64,000 bases of DNA from [Clostridium] clostridioforme AGR2157 (GCF_000424325.1 NZ_AUJR01000029.1:1-64000), one strand, 5' to 3'; shown: positions 24,183 through 33,231, counted from the first letter of the stretch. Numbers and translations: made by a program. Notes: generated by a model from the sequence alone, not told the origin.

Positions 24183-25589
24183 CTATTTCCGGCCGCTCCA
24201 GCAGTAGGTGCAGAGCTTGCAGGGGGAGATGCCGATGGACTTCACCAGGTCATCCAGCCTGTGGTAACGAAGGGTGGTGAATCCCAGGCGCTTGCGGATT
24301 TCCTCAATCATCTCTTTGTAATTGGCGCTGTCCGGGTCCGTGTAAGTGTTTAACACATCGCGGGACACATTATCGCCCTCCCTGTCCCGGATGATGCGCC
24401 TGGTAATCAGGTCCAGCTCTGAGGTGGAACGGGAGAAATTAAGGTAGGGGCATCCGAACATAAGGGGAGGGCAGGCCGGACGTATATGCACTTCCTTTGC
24501 CCCGCTCTGGTACAGGAATTCCGTTGTCTCACCCAGCTGGGTGCCTCGAACTATAGAGTCGTCGATGAGCAGCAGCTTTTTGCCGCGGATCAGCGCGTCC
24601 ACAGGAATCAGCTTCATGCGGGCGATCAGGTTTCTCTGGCCCTGGTTCTGGGGCATGAAGGAGCGGGGCCAGGTGGGGGTGTATTTGATGAAGGGACGGG
24701 CAAATGGAATGCCGGATTCATTGGCATACCCGATGGCGTGCGCGATGCCTGAGTCAGGCACGCCCGCAACCACCTGGGGCTGCGCGTCATCCCTCTTTGC
24801 CAGCAGCTTCCCGCACTCATAGCGCATGCTCTCCACATTGATGCCCTCGTAACTGGATGTGGGATAGCCGTAATATACCCACAGGAAGGAGCATATCTTC
24901 ATTTCTTCCCTGGGAGGGCTGACCGTCTCCACGCTCTCAGGCGTCATATATACGATTTCGCCGGGCCCCAGTTCTTTGTAGTCCGTATATCCCAGATTGA
25001 TGTAAGCAAAGCTTTCAAAGGAGGCGCAGTAGGCATCGTCCTTGTGCCCGATGACAATGGGGGTTCTTCCGAATTTATCCCTGGACGCATAGATTCCTTC
25101 CGGAGTCAGCAGCAGGATGGACATGGAGCCCTCTATCTTTTCCTGGGCATAAAGAAGACCCTCCACCAAGGTGGATTTCTGGTTGATGAGGGCAGCCGCC
25201 AGCTCCGTTGCATTGATGCGCCCGTGGCTCATTTCCATGAAATGGATATGGCCGTTTTCATAGGCTGAGGCCACCAGCTCTGCCTCGTTGTTGATTTTTC
25301 CCACTGTGATTATGGCAAAGCTGCCCAGGTGGGACTGAATCAGAAGGGGCTGGGGTTCGTTGTCGGAGATACATCCGATTCCCAATGTTCCCTCCAGCTC
25401 GTCCAAATCTCCGTCAAATTTCGTACGGAAGGGAGTGTTTTCAATATTGTGGATGGACCTTGTAAAGCCCTGGCTGCCGTATACGGCCATTCCGCCTCTC
25501 TTTGTCCCCAGATGGGAGTGATAATCCACTCCGAAAAACAAGTCCAGGGTACAGCTGTTTTTTGATGCAACACCAAATATTCCGCCCAT
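24183..25589 (-). CDS. Amidophosphoribosyltransferase (PurF) paralogue lacking the N-terminal cysteine
   Basis: The 468-residue protein has the PurF layout: an N-terminal Ntn glutamine amidotransferase domain (about 1-225) and a C-terminal phosphoribosyltransferase domain with the PRPP loop LLLIDDSIVRGTQ (340-351). PurF needs cysteine as its first mature residue, but this protein begins MGGIFGVASKN, with glycine there, so glutaminase activity by the normal mechanism is not possible. Cysteines C233, C380, C457 and C460 fall where the Fe-S ligands of B. subtilis PurF would be. AAGAGG precedes the start. No purine genes are adjacent. It may be an ammonia-dependent or regulatory paralogue; the function is inferred only at family level. 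Confidence 0.8.
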   Translation of the reverse strand: MGGIFGVASKNSCTLDLFFGVDYHSHLGTKRGGMAVYGSQGFTRSIHNIENTPFRTKFDGDLDELEGTLGIGCISDNEPQPLLIQSHLGSFAIITVGKINNEAELVASAYENGHIHFMEMSHGRINATELAAALINQKSTLVEGLLYAQEKIEGSMSILLLTPEGIYASRDKFGRTPIVIGHKDDAYCASFESFAYINLGYTDYKELGPGEIVYMTPESVETVSPPREEMKICSFLWVYYGYPTSSYEGINVESMRYECGKLLAKRDDAQPQVVAGVPDSGIAHAIGYANESGIPFARPFIKYTPTWPRSFMPQNQGQRNLIARMKLIPVDALIRGKKLLLIDDSIVRGTQLGETTEFLYQSGAKEVHIRPACPPLMFGCPYLNFSRSTSELDLITRRIIRDREGDNVSRDVLNTYTDPDSANYKEMIEEIRKRLGFTTLRYHRLDDLVKSIGISPCKLCTYCWSGRK

Positions 25590-25667
25590 ATGTCATACCT
25601 CTTTTATCTATGTGTTTGTTTTATGCCTTCACGATTGATTACGGCTCTGTCTGCCGGTTACGGACTT

Positions 25668-25697
25668 ATCATAACATATATTAGTAGTACAGGACAA
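25668..25697 (-). promoter_or_regulatory. Candidate promoter of the PurF paralogue
   Basis: On the minus strand TTGTCC (25692-25697) and TATGAT (25668-25673) are separated by 18 bp, leaving a leader of about 70 nt before the ATG at 25589. No purine riboswitch is recognised in that leader. The rest of the 230-bp gap to 25820 holds nothing else that can be supported. Confidence 0.4.
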
Positions 25698-25819
25698 TAT
25701 GATTGATATATTATTTATACTTATGAGAAACTATAAGCACGCCTGGAAGAGCCTTCCGGAGAATATTCACTTTTGCACCGGGATGACAATTTCATGCATT
25801 TGAGGTATACTTGTGATAA

Positions 25820-26167
25820 ATCTCCTGGACCCGTAAAAGCGTCTACCTGGGCAGGCCCTGGAGGGATTACGCCAGGACGGTGCTCATTGACTGCTATCTG
25901 GGGCCCCACATATGCCGTGAGGGATGGCATGACTGGGATAAAAAGGACGCGCGGTCCACCCTGTTTTACGGTGAATACGGAAGCTATGGACCGGGGGCGG
26001 CGGGCCGGGAGGCATCGGAACAGGGTAAAAGGGACCGGGGTACATCAAGGCCGGACTGGGTTTCCATGCTTACCCGTGAACAGATACAGGACTACACCAT
26101 GGAACAGGTTCTGGGCGGAACGGACGGGTGGAATCCCGGGGCATATATTGTAAGAAGGAAGGGATAA
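25820..26167 (+). pseudogene. Pectinesterase remnant, C-terminal part
   Basis: The frame opens directly after stop codons, without a start, and reads SVYLGRPWRDYARTVLIDCY, then EGWHDWDKKDARSTLFYGEY and GSYGPGA, and later YTMEQVLGGTDGWNPG. These are the conserved late blocks of family 8 pectin methylesterases, including the YLGRPWR segment near the catalytic site. The N-terminal two thirds is absent and the sequence upstream is unrelated, A/T-rich and full of stops. It is a 5'-truncated relic ending 4 bp before the YesN-type regulator. Confidence 0.8.
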
Positions 26168-26171
26168 ACGC

Positions 26172-27809
26172 ATGGAATTATACCGTATCATACTGGTGGA
26201 CGACGAGGAAGAGGTCAGGCAGAGTATCATCAGGAAGATTGACTGGACGGGAGCCGGTTTCTGCGTGGTTGGGGATGCGGAAAACGGGGAGGAGGCCCTG
26301 GAAAAAGTGGAGGCCCTGGAGCCGGACCTGATACTGACGGACATCAGGATGCCCTTTATGGACGGCCTTTCCCTGGCTGAACGGGTGAGGCAGAAATATC
26401 CCTCGGTTAAAATCGTGATTTTTTCAGGCTACGATGATTTTGAGTATGCCAAGCAGGCCATAAAGCTGAATGTGACGGAGTACATCCTGAAGCCTGTGAA
26501 TGTGGAGGAGCTGACTGCCATCTTAAAGCGCATCAAATCCAACCTGGACGATGAGATCGAGCAGAAAAGGAATGTGAGCCTGCTGCGTGAAAATTATATT
26601 CGCAGCCTTCCCATTCTCAGGGACCAGTTTTTAAACGAGCTGGTGGGAAGCACTGTGCCCGGAAATGTACTTAAGGAAAAGCTGGCTGAGTATGATATCC
26701 CGCTGGCAGGAGCCAAGAAATGGGTGGCCGCGGCCATTGACATAGAGCCGGAGGAGATCCGGGAGGGGAATATGCTGCCTCTCCACAAGGAGAGGGACCT
26801 GATTCCCATTTCCGTCATGCAGATAGTGGAGGAGAAGCTGGGGAACTATTGCCGTTCTTCCGTATTCACTTCCTCCAGGACCTCCTGGTCTGAGCTGGCC
26901 CTTATTGCTGCCATTGATGAGGATAACAGCCAGACAGGACTGATTGACGTTCTGGGGGATATCTGCAAGGAGACAAAGAAGATTCTGGAGGTGCCCATCA
27001 CCATTGGCATCGGCCACAGCTGCCAGGACCTGGGGGAGATCAGCGGCTCCTATAAGGCGGCCGTGGACGCCCTTGGCTATAAGGCCATCGTGGGAGCGGG
27101 AAGCACCATCTACATCAATGACGTGGAGCCTGTAAGCGGGGGAAAACTGAGTTTTGACAGCAAGGACGAAGCGGAACTCATTGCGGCCATCAAGTTCGGC
27201 CCCAGGGAGAAGATAGAGGAAGCAGTACAGGCAGTCATGGATAAAATGAGCGATGCAAAGGTGCATTTCAGGCAGTGCCAGGCATATATGCTCAGCGTGT
27301 CCAGTTCCATTGTCCAGCTGATTCAGCAGTATGACCTGGACCTGGAACAGCTGACGGAGGAGGGGGAGGAGCAGGGGGATACCTTTGCCGTCATACCCAG
27401 GATGATGAAAAAGGAGGACTTTGCCCACTGGCTTCTCTCGGCCGCCCTCAGGATGAACCAGGCCATGAACCGGGAGCGGGATAATACCATGAAGCAGGTC
27501 ATCCAGAAGGCCAGGGAATATATTATTGACAATTACCAGGACCCGGATTTATCCGTGGAGAAGATATGCCGCCAGCTGCACATGAGCCCGGCCTATTTCT
27601 CCACCATGTTCAAGAAGGAGACAGGGCAGGCATATACCGCCTACCTGACCCAGGTCCGCCTGGACAAGGCAGTGGAGCTTCTCAACAAGACCGATGACAA
27701 GACCTATGTTATAGCGGCCAAGGTGGGATATCAGGAGCAGAATTATTTCAGCTATGTGTTCAAAAAGCGTTTCGGGGTCTCGCCCACCAAGTTCAGAGGG
27801 GCAAAATAG
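26172..27809 (+). CDS. YesN-type response regulator with AraC DNA-binding domain
   Basis: The 545-residue protein has a receiver domain (D10-D11, predicted phosphoacceptor D57 in LILTDIRMPFMDG, lysine in EYILKPVNVEEL), a long middle region (about 130-430) and a C-terminal AraC/XylS double helix-turn-helix (about 440-545: DLSVEKICRQLHMSPAYFS, then VAAKVGYQEQNYFSYVFKK). Such regulators switch on sugar transport and degradation operons. It forms an operon with the YesM kinase and two binding-protein-like genes, and its likely target is the mgl promoter downstream. Confidence 0.9.
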   Translation: MELYRIILVDDEEEVRQSIIRKIDWTGAGFCVVGDAENGEEALEKVEALEPDLILTDIRMPFMDGLSLAERVRQKYPSVKIVIFSGYDDFEYAKQAIKLNVTEYILKPVNVEELTAILKRIKSNLDDEIEQKRNVSLLRENYIRSLPILRDQFLNELVGSTVPGNVLKEKLAEYDIPLAGAKKWVAAAIDIEPEEIREGNMLPLHKERDLIPISVMQIVEEKLGNYCRSSVFTSSRTSWSELALIAAIDEDNSQTGLIDVLGDICKETKKILEVPITIGIGHSCQDLGEISGSYKAAVDALGYKAIVGAGSTIYINDVEPVSGGKLSFDSKDEAELIAAIKFGPREKIEEAVQAVMDKMSDAKVHFRQCQAYMLSVSSSIVQLIQQYDLDLEQLTEEGEEQGDTFAVIPRMMKKEDFAHWLLSAALRMNQAMNRERDNTMKQVIQKAREYIIDNYQDPDLSVEKICRQLHMSPAYFSTMFKKETGQAYTAYLTQVRLDKAVELLNKTDDKTYVIAAKVGYQEQNYFSYVFKKRFGVSPTKFRGAK

Positions 27810-27874
27810 ATACAAAAGGCCTGCCGCGCCGCGTATTGCGGGAACGCGGCAGGCAGCGTAAAGGAGCAGGGGAC

Positions 27875-29671
27875 ATGTTGTTTGAGAAGCAGAGGATTAA
27901 GCTGCAGAAGGCCAGTATACGGTACATCATATTCATCTACTTTACACTGACGGCCCTGGCCGCCAGTATATTCATAGGCATTTCCCTGTATTCCAGGCTG
28001 TCGGGCCAGATGTCCGCCACCATCCGGGAGGAGAACCAGATTCTGATTAATCAGATCACCAGGTCCATGGAGGATTACCTGCGGACCGTGATGAAGCTGT
28101 CTGATTCCCTGTACTACGGGGTGGTCAAGAATGCGGACCTGGCCAGCGGTTCCATCGGAAGCGAGATGACTCTTCTCTATGACAACAACAAGGACAATGT
28201 GGAGAATATTGCCCTTTTGTCCAAGGAGGGAAAGCTGTTAGAAGCCGTGCCTGCGGCCCGACTTAAGACAAATATGGATGTCACCGGGGAAAACTGGTTT
28301 ACCTCCACCCTGGAGAAGACGGAGAACATGCATTTCTCCACGCCCCATGTCCAGTACATCTTTGACGGCAGCGAGAACCAATACCGGTGGGTCATTTCCC
28401 TGTCAAGGGCAGTGGAAATCACCCAGGGACCTTCCACGGACCAGGGAGTCCTGCTGATTGACATACGCTACAGCAGTCTGGAGCAGCTCTTTGACGGGGT
28501 AAATCTGGGGAACGGAGGCTATGTCTACTTAATCAGCAGCAGCGGGGAAATCATATACCACCCCCAGGCCCAGCTTATTGACTCGGGAATCGTCCGGGAG
28601 AACAACCTGGAGGTATCCGGACTCAGGGACGGCAATTACCGTCAGACCGTGGACGGGGAGGAACGGACCGTCACGGTTAAGACCGTGGGATACACAGGCT
28701 GGAAGGTGGTGGGGGTGACGCCTCTTGACGGCGTGTCCCTCAACAATATCAAGACAAAGCTTCTGGTAATTTTCATGATTGCCTTTGTCCTTTTTATCAT
28801 GACCATCATCAATTCCTATATCTCCTCCAGGATAACGGACCCCATCAAGGAGCTGGAGAAATCCGTCAATGAAATTGAGGCAGGCAATCTGGAGACAGAG
28901 GTCAGGAGCGGAGGTTCCTACGAGATACAGCATCTGGGCAATTCCATACAGAACATGGCCCGGCAGATAGGGCGGCTTATGGACGATATTGTGGCGGAGC
29001 ATGAATCCAAGCGAAAGAGCGAGTTCGACACCCTCCAGGCGCAGATTAACCCCCATTTCCTATATAACACCCTGGATATCATTGTGTGGATGATTGAAAA
29101 TGAGAACCTGACCGACGCGGTGCGGGTCGTGACGGCCCTGGCCAGGTTTTTCCGAATCAGCCTCAGCAGGGGAAAAAGCATTATAGCTGTCAGGGATGAG
29201 CTGGAGCATGTGCGCAACTACCTTATGATTCAGCACATGCGCTATAAAAATAAGTTTACCTATACCGTGGAAGCAGAGGATGAGGTCCTTGACCTGGCCA
29301 GTCTCAAGCTTATCCTCCAGCCTCTGGTGGAAAATGCCATCTATCACGGCATGGAATTCATGGACGGCGACGGGGAAATCCGCATCCGGGCATGGCGCCA
29401 GGATAAGGATTTATTCATGAGTGTATCGGACAACGGCCTGGGGATGACCCGGGAGCAGGTGAAACGGCTGTTCGGGGATACGGACCACGTGCCGTCAGGC
29501 AGGGGATCCGGCATTGGAGTGAAGAATGTCAACGAGCGTATCCGTCTGTATTTTGGAAATGGCTACGGACTGGAAATCGAGTCGGAGCCGGATGAAGGGA
29601 CCACGGTCACGGCCCATCTGCCGGCCATCCCCTACGAGAAAGTAAAGAAAGAGGGATCCTATGTTAAATAA
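27875..29671 (+). CDS. YesM-type membrane sensor histidine kinase
   Basis: The start at 27875 (598 residues) follows AAGGAG. There is one N-terminal transmembrane helix (YIIFIYFTLTALAASIFIGI), an extracellular Cache-like region up to about residue 285, a second helix (LLVIFMIAFVLFIMTIIN), a HAMP domain, the His_kinase domain with QAQINPHFLYNTLDI (predicted phospho-histidine H394) and an HATPase with GSGIGVKNVNERI. It pairs with the YesN-type regulator upstream. The sequence downstream overlaps the next gene by 11 bp, which suggests that the membrane-anchored binding protein is made together with the kinase. Confidence 0.92.
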   Translation: MLFEKQRIKLQKASIRYIIFIYFTLTALAASIFIGISLYSRLSGQMSATIREENQILINQITRSMEDYLRTVMKLSDSLYYGVVKNADLASGSIGSEMTLLYDNNKDNVENIALLSKEGKLLEAVPAARLKTNMDVTGENWFTSTLEKTENMHFSTPHVQYIFDGSENQYRWVISLSRAVEITQGPSTDQGVLLIDIRYSSLEQLFDGVNLGNGGYVYLISSSGEIIYHPQAQLIDSGIVRENNLEVSGLRDGNYRQTVDGEERTVTVKTVGYTGWKVVGVTPLDGVSLNNIKTKLLVIFMIAFVLFIMTIINSYISSRITDPIKELEKSVNEIEAGNLETEVRSGGSYEIQHLGNSIQNMARQIGRLMDDIVAEHESKRKSEFDTLQAQINPHFLYNTLDIIVWMIENENLTDAVRVVTALARFFRISLSRGKSIIAVRDELEHVRNYLMIQHMRYKNKFTYTVEAEDEVLDLASLKLILQPLVENAIYHGMEFMDGDGEIRIRAWRQDKDLFMSVSDNGLGMTREQVKRLFGDTDHVPSGRGSGIGVKNVNERIRLYFGNGYGLEIESEPDEGTTVTAHLPAIPYEKVKKEGSYVK

Positions 29672-30629
29672 AGGAAAAATACTCTGGTGCATATGGGCCG
29701 GTATCCTGGTCCTGCTGTTTTTGATGTCCTCCACGGATCTGATTATCAAGGAAAAGAAAAATGAGGTATATCCGATTTCCGTCATCATAGAGGGGGACAA
29801 CGACGACTACTATGTGAATTTCAAAAAGGGTATGGACCAGGCCGCGGTGGAGTTCCATGGGGATGTCAGTTTTATCACCCTTTATGCATCCGATGACCAG
29901 GCGCAGCAGATGGAGCTGGTAAAACGGGAAATCAGGGACGGTACCAGGGCGGTGCTCCTTGCTCCGGTGAAGCCTGAGGAGGCGGTAAGGGAACTGGAGG
30001 ATATGAACCCCGGCTGCCCCGTCATCCTTCTGGGCCAGTCTCCGGATGAGAGAGGGGATCTGGATACTATCGGTGTGGACGGCAGAGAGATTGGAAGGCT
30101 GCTGGGCGAGGCGGCTTCCAAGGCCCCCAGGGATGTGCCGGTCTATCTCTTTTGCAGGGGGCTGGACTATGGGAACAGCGCCCGGGTCTATGAGGGTGTC
30201 AGGACTGTGCTGGATGCGCAGGGGTATCATTACCGGCTCATTGAGAGGAAAGACCAGGACACATACCGTCAGGCCATACAGGAAACGGACTCTATCGGAG
30301 GCGGCAGGATTACCATTATAGCCCTGGATGTACAGTCGCTGGACCAGGCGACCCGGATACTGGAGGAAAACACCATATACCAGGGCAGGGTGGCAGGACT
30401 CTACGGCGCCGGAAGCACCACATCCCTGCTCAGGGCTCTGGACCAGGGAGTTATCACGGGGCTGACTGCTTATAACCAGTTTGACGAGGGATATTTAAGC
30501 GTGAAGCAGGCAGTGGAAGCCATCCAGGGTACGCGCCAGAAGCAGCAGACCATGCTGGAGGCCATCTATGTGGATGAGGATAAGCTGAGGGATAAGACAT
30601 ACGAGAAAATGCTCTATCCCATTGAGTAA
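29661..30629 (+). CDS. Membrane-anchored periplasmic-binding-protein-like sugar sensor
   Basis: The 322-residue protein has an N-terminal membrane anchor (ILWCIWAGILVLLFLMSS) with no lipobox, followed by a type I periplasmic-binding-protein fold (YPISVIIEGDNDDYYVNFKK at the start, VILLGQSPDERGDLDTIGVD in the middle). It sits in the kinase-regulator operon rather than with transporter subunits. That suggests a sensing accessory that presents ligand state to the YesM-type kinase, as known for some clostridial and Bacillus systems. The ligand is unknown, probably a sugar. Confidence 0.75.
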   Translation: MLNKGKILWCIWAGILVLLFLMSSTDLIIKEKKNEVYPISVIIEGDNDDYYVNFKKGMDQAAVEFHGDVSFITLYASDDQAQQMELVKREIRDGTRAVLLAPVKPEEAVRELEDMNPGCPVILLGQSPDERGDLDTIGVDGREIGRLLGEAASKAPRDVPVYLFCRGLDYGNSARVYEGVRTVLDAQGYHYRLIERKDQDTYRQAIQETDSIGGGRITIIALDVQSLDQATRILEENTIYQGRVAGLYGAGSTTSLLRALDQGVITGLTAYNQFDEGYLSVKQAVEAIQGTRQKQQTMLEAIYVDEDKLRDKTYEKMLYPIE

Positions 30630-30679
30630 GCGGGAGCGGCTGCGATAAGAAGAAACGTGATAAGGAAAGGGGCATTGCG

Positions 30680-31732
30680 GTGAAACGGAATTGGATGTAT
30701 CTATTGGCAGCCTGTATGGGGGCGGCTGTCCTCATAGGGTTGTGGCAGTACAGGGGAAGGGAAGACGGGCGGCAGGGGGATAAGAACTCCATCCGCATCG
30801 GGGTTCTGCTCTACCGGGGGGACGATACCTTCATCGGTACCCTGCGCTCCGGCCTGGAGGACAGGGCAAAGGAATATGAACAGGAAACAGGGATCAAGGT
30901 GAAGTTAGATATCATGGACGCCAAGGGGAGCCAGAATACCCAGAACAGCCAGGTGGAACGCCTGATTTCCCTGGGCTGCGATGCCCTGTGCATCAACAGC
31001 GTGGACCGTTCGTCGGCTTCCATCATCATTGACAAGGCCATGGATGCAGGCACTCCGGTGGTGTTCTTTAACCGGGAGCCGGTGGAGGAGGACATGAACC
31101 GCTGGGAAAAGCTGTACTATGTGGGAGCGGACGCCAAGGAATCGGCCATGCTCCAGGGAAACATCCTGGTGGATGCCTACCGCCAGGATTCACGTATCCT
31201 GGATGCCAATGGCAACGGCCTGGTAAGCTATGTGCTCCTGGAGGGGGAGACCAGCCATCAGGATTCCCTGATCCGCACGGAGTGGTCCATCCAGACACTA
31301 AAGGACGGGGACGTTCCGCTGGAGAAGATTACGGGAGGAATTGCCAACTGGGACAGAAGCCAGGCATCAGCCCTGATGGAGCAGTGGCTGAAGGAGTATC
31401 CGGGCCAGATTGAACTGGTGGTCAGCAACAATGACGACATGGCCCTGGGAGCCATCGACGCCATGAACCGGGCCGGAATCGGGGCCAATTCCATCAAGGT
31501 GGTGGGTATCGACGGCACCCCTGTGGGCATAAAGGCCCTGGAGGAAGGGTATCTTTTCGGTACAGTGGAATCAGATAAGGAACGCTACGCCCAGGCCATA
31601 TTTGACATTGTCTGGAGCCTGTCCCTGAACCAGGACCCAAAGGACAGGGTGCCGCAGCTGGATGGAAATTATTACTGGTGTCCTCAGAGGGCTTTGACCC
31701 AGGCTGAGGCAAAAGTGCTTAAAAATCAGTGA
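30680..31732 (+). CDS. MglB-like galactose/glucose-binding protein, canonical domain order, membrane-anchored
   Basis: The 350-residue protein starts at GTG. A short hydrophobic N-terminus (residues 6-22) probably anchors it; a Cys at residue 12 resembles a lipobox but leaves a very short signal. The binding fold is in the usual order: SIRIGVLLYRGDDTFIGTL (37-55), DALCINSVDRSSAS, TPVVFFNREP (125-134), GETSHQDSLIRTEW, VVSNNDDMALGA, VVGIDGTPVG. These match E. coli MglB sugar-contact regions. Lying in the signalling operon upstream of the mgl promoter, it may be a second sensor or an alternative binding protein. It is the reference for recognising the permutation in the next gene. Confidence 0.85.
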   Translation: MKRNWMYLLAACMGAAVLIGLWQYRGREDGRQGDKNSIRIGVLLYRGDDTFIGTLRSGLEDRAKEYEQETGIKVKLDIMDAKGSQNTQNSQVERLISLGCDALCINSVDRSSASIIIDKAMDAGTPVVFFNREPVEEDMNRWEKLYYVGADAKESAMLQGNILVDAYRQDSRILDANGNGLVSYVLLEGETSHQDSLIRTEWSIQTLKDGDVPLEKITGGIANWDRSQASALMEQWLKEYPGQIELVVSNNDDMALGAIDAMNRAGIGANSIKVVGIDGTPVGIKALEEGYLFGTVESDKERYAQAIFDIVWSLSLNQDPKDRVPQLDGNYYWCPQRALTQAEAKVLKNQ

Positions 31733-31775
31733 GTCATATCAAAAACACCGATGAAAAAAGATAAAATCGAAGAAA

Positions 31776-31831
31776 TTTTATAATTATTCTATAAAAATCA
31801 TATGGAAAAATGCACAACCAGGTCGTATAAT
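31776..31831 (+). promoter_or_regulatory. mgl operon promoter with adjacent palindrome
   Basis: TGGAAA (31803-31808) and a perfect TATAAT (31826-31831) are 17 bp apart, 60 bases before the binding-protein ATG. The -35 is weak, as expected for an activated promoter. Just upstream is an inverted repeat, TTTTATA-7-TATAAAA (31776-31796), a candidate site for the YesN-type regulator. The surrounding 150 bases are A/T-rich and contain no gene. Confidence 0.5.
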
Positions 31832-31890
31832 AAACTTGTTGTTAAGCAAAAACAACCAAAGACAACAAAACTATAAGGGAGGAATTAAAA

Positions 31891-33231
31891 ATGAAGAAAG
31901 CATTAAGTGTTGCTCTTGCGTGTTCCATGGCATTATCACTGGTTGCCTGCGGAGGCGGCAGCAAGCCAACGGAAGCACCAACCACAGCCACTGCAGGGGA
32001 TACCACAACCGAGGCAGCAGCAGACACAACCGCGGCAGACTCAGCAGCGGCACCGGAAGCAGGCGCAGAGGTGGCAAACAAGGATAAGCCTTTAGTATGG
32101 TTCAACCGCCAGCCATCCAGCAGTGCGACAGGACAGCTTGATATGACAGCCTTGAATTTCAATAAGGATACATATTATGTAGGTTTCGACGCAAACCAGG
32201 GTGCTGAGCTTCAGGGAATCATGGTTAAGGACTACATCGAGAAGAACATCGACTCAATTGACCGCAACGGCGACGGAATCATCGGCTACGTTCTGGCAAT
32301 CGGAGACATCGGACATAACGACTCTATCGCACGTACAAGAGGTATCCGTAAGGCTCTTGGCACCGCGGTAGAGAAAGACGGCAACATCAACAGCGATCCT
32401 GTTGGTACAAACGCTGACGGTACAGCAACTGTTGTACAGGACGGCTCCATCGAAGTTGGCGGAAAGACATATGTTGTCCGCGAGCTTGCTTCCCAGGAGA
32501 TGAAGAACTCCGCAGGCGCTACATGGGATGCTGCCACAGCAGGTAATGCAATAGGCACATGGTCTTCTTCTTTTGGCGATCAGATTGATGTTGTTGCATC
32601 CAATAACGACGGTATGGGCATGTCCATGTTCAACGCATGGTCCAAGGACAATAAGGTTCCTACATTTGGCTATGATGCAAACAGCGATGCAGTAGCTGCT
32701 ATCGCAGAGGGCTACGGCGGCACAATCAGCCAGCATGCAGACGTACAGGCTTACCTGACTCTTCGCGTACTGCGTAACGCACTGGACGGAGTTGATATTG
32801 ATACAGGTATCGGCACAGCAGACGATGCAGGCAATGTCCTGAGTTCTGATGTATATGTTTACAAGGCAGATGAGCGTTCCTACTACGCACTGAACGTTGC
32901 TGTTACTGCTGAAAATTATACAGATTTCACAGATTCCACAATGGTATATGCACCTGTATCCAATCAGCTGGATGAGGCTGCCCATGCCACAAAGAATGTA
33001 TGGCTGAATATCTACAACTCAGCTGATAACTTCCTTGGATCAACCTATCAGCCTTTGCTTCAGAAATACGATAAGCTTCTCAACCTTAAGGTTGACTACA
33101 TCGGCGGCGACGGGCAGACAGAGTCCAATATTACAAACCGTCTTGGAAATCCAAGCCAGTATGACGCATTTGCCATCAACATGGTTAAGACAGACAATGC
33201 AGCTTCATACACATCTCTGCTTGAGCAGTAA
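31891..33231 (+). CDS. mglB: Galactose/glucose ABC transporter binding lipoprotein, apparently circularly permuted MglB
   Basis: The 446-residue protein has a lipoprotein signal ending LSLVAC (C20), then a Thr/Ala/Glu-rich linker (21-64). The folded part does not start with strand beta-1 of MglB. It starts at KPLVWFNRQP (66-75), which matches residues 125-134 (TPVVFFNREP) of the upstream paralogue, and continues in normal order: DTYYVGFDANQGAELQG, the calcium-loop-like DRNGDGIIGY, GHNDSIARTR, ASNNDGMGM, FGYDANSD. After the normal C-terminus the missing start appears: NVWLNIYNSADNFLGSTY (369-386) to YDAFAINMVKTDNAASYT. The sugar-contact Asp, Phe, Asn, His, Arg and Trp positions of E. coli MglB are retained, so it should bind hexose. 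It is followed by mglA and mglC. Confidence 0.85.
   Translation: MKKALSVALACSMALSLVACGGGSKPTEAPTTATAGDTTTEAAADTTAADSAAAPEAGAEVANKDKPLVWFNRQPSSSATGQLDMTALNFNKDTYYVGFDANQGAELQGIMVKDYIEKNIDSIDRNGDGIIGYVLAIGDIGHNDSIARTRGIRKALGTAVEKDGNINSDPVGTNADGTATVVQDGSIEVGGKTYVVRELASQEMKNSAGATWDAATAGNAIGTWSSSFGDQIDVVASNNDGMGMSMFNAWSKDNKVPTFGYDANSDAVAAIAEGYGGTISQHADVQAYLTLRVLRNALDGVDIDTGIGTADDAGNVLSSDVYVYKADERSYYALNVAVTAENYTDFTDSTMVYAPVSNQLDEAAHATKNVWLNIYNSADNFLGSTYQPLLQKYDKLLNLKVDYIGGDGQTESNITNRLGNPSQYDAFAINMVKTDNAASYTSLLEQ

Noticed and set aside
31840-31870. CcpA cre site near the mgl promoter
   Set aside because: The best match, around TGTTAAGCAAAAACA, has GC rather than CG in the centre and several mismatches.
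32254-32985. 243-codon minus-strand frame rich in Cys and Ile opposite mglB
   Set aside because: Antisense shadow of the highly biased mglB codons; composition is unlike a real protein.
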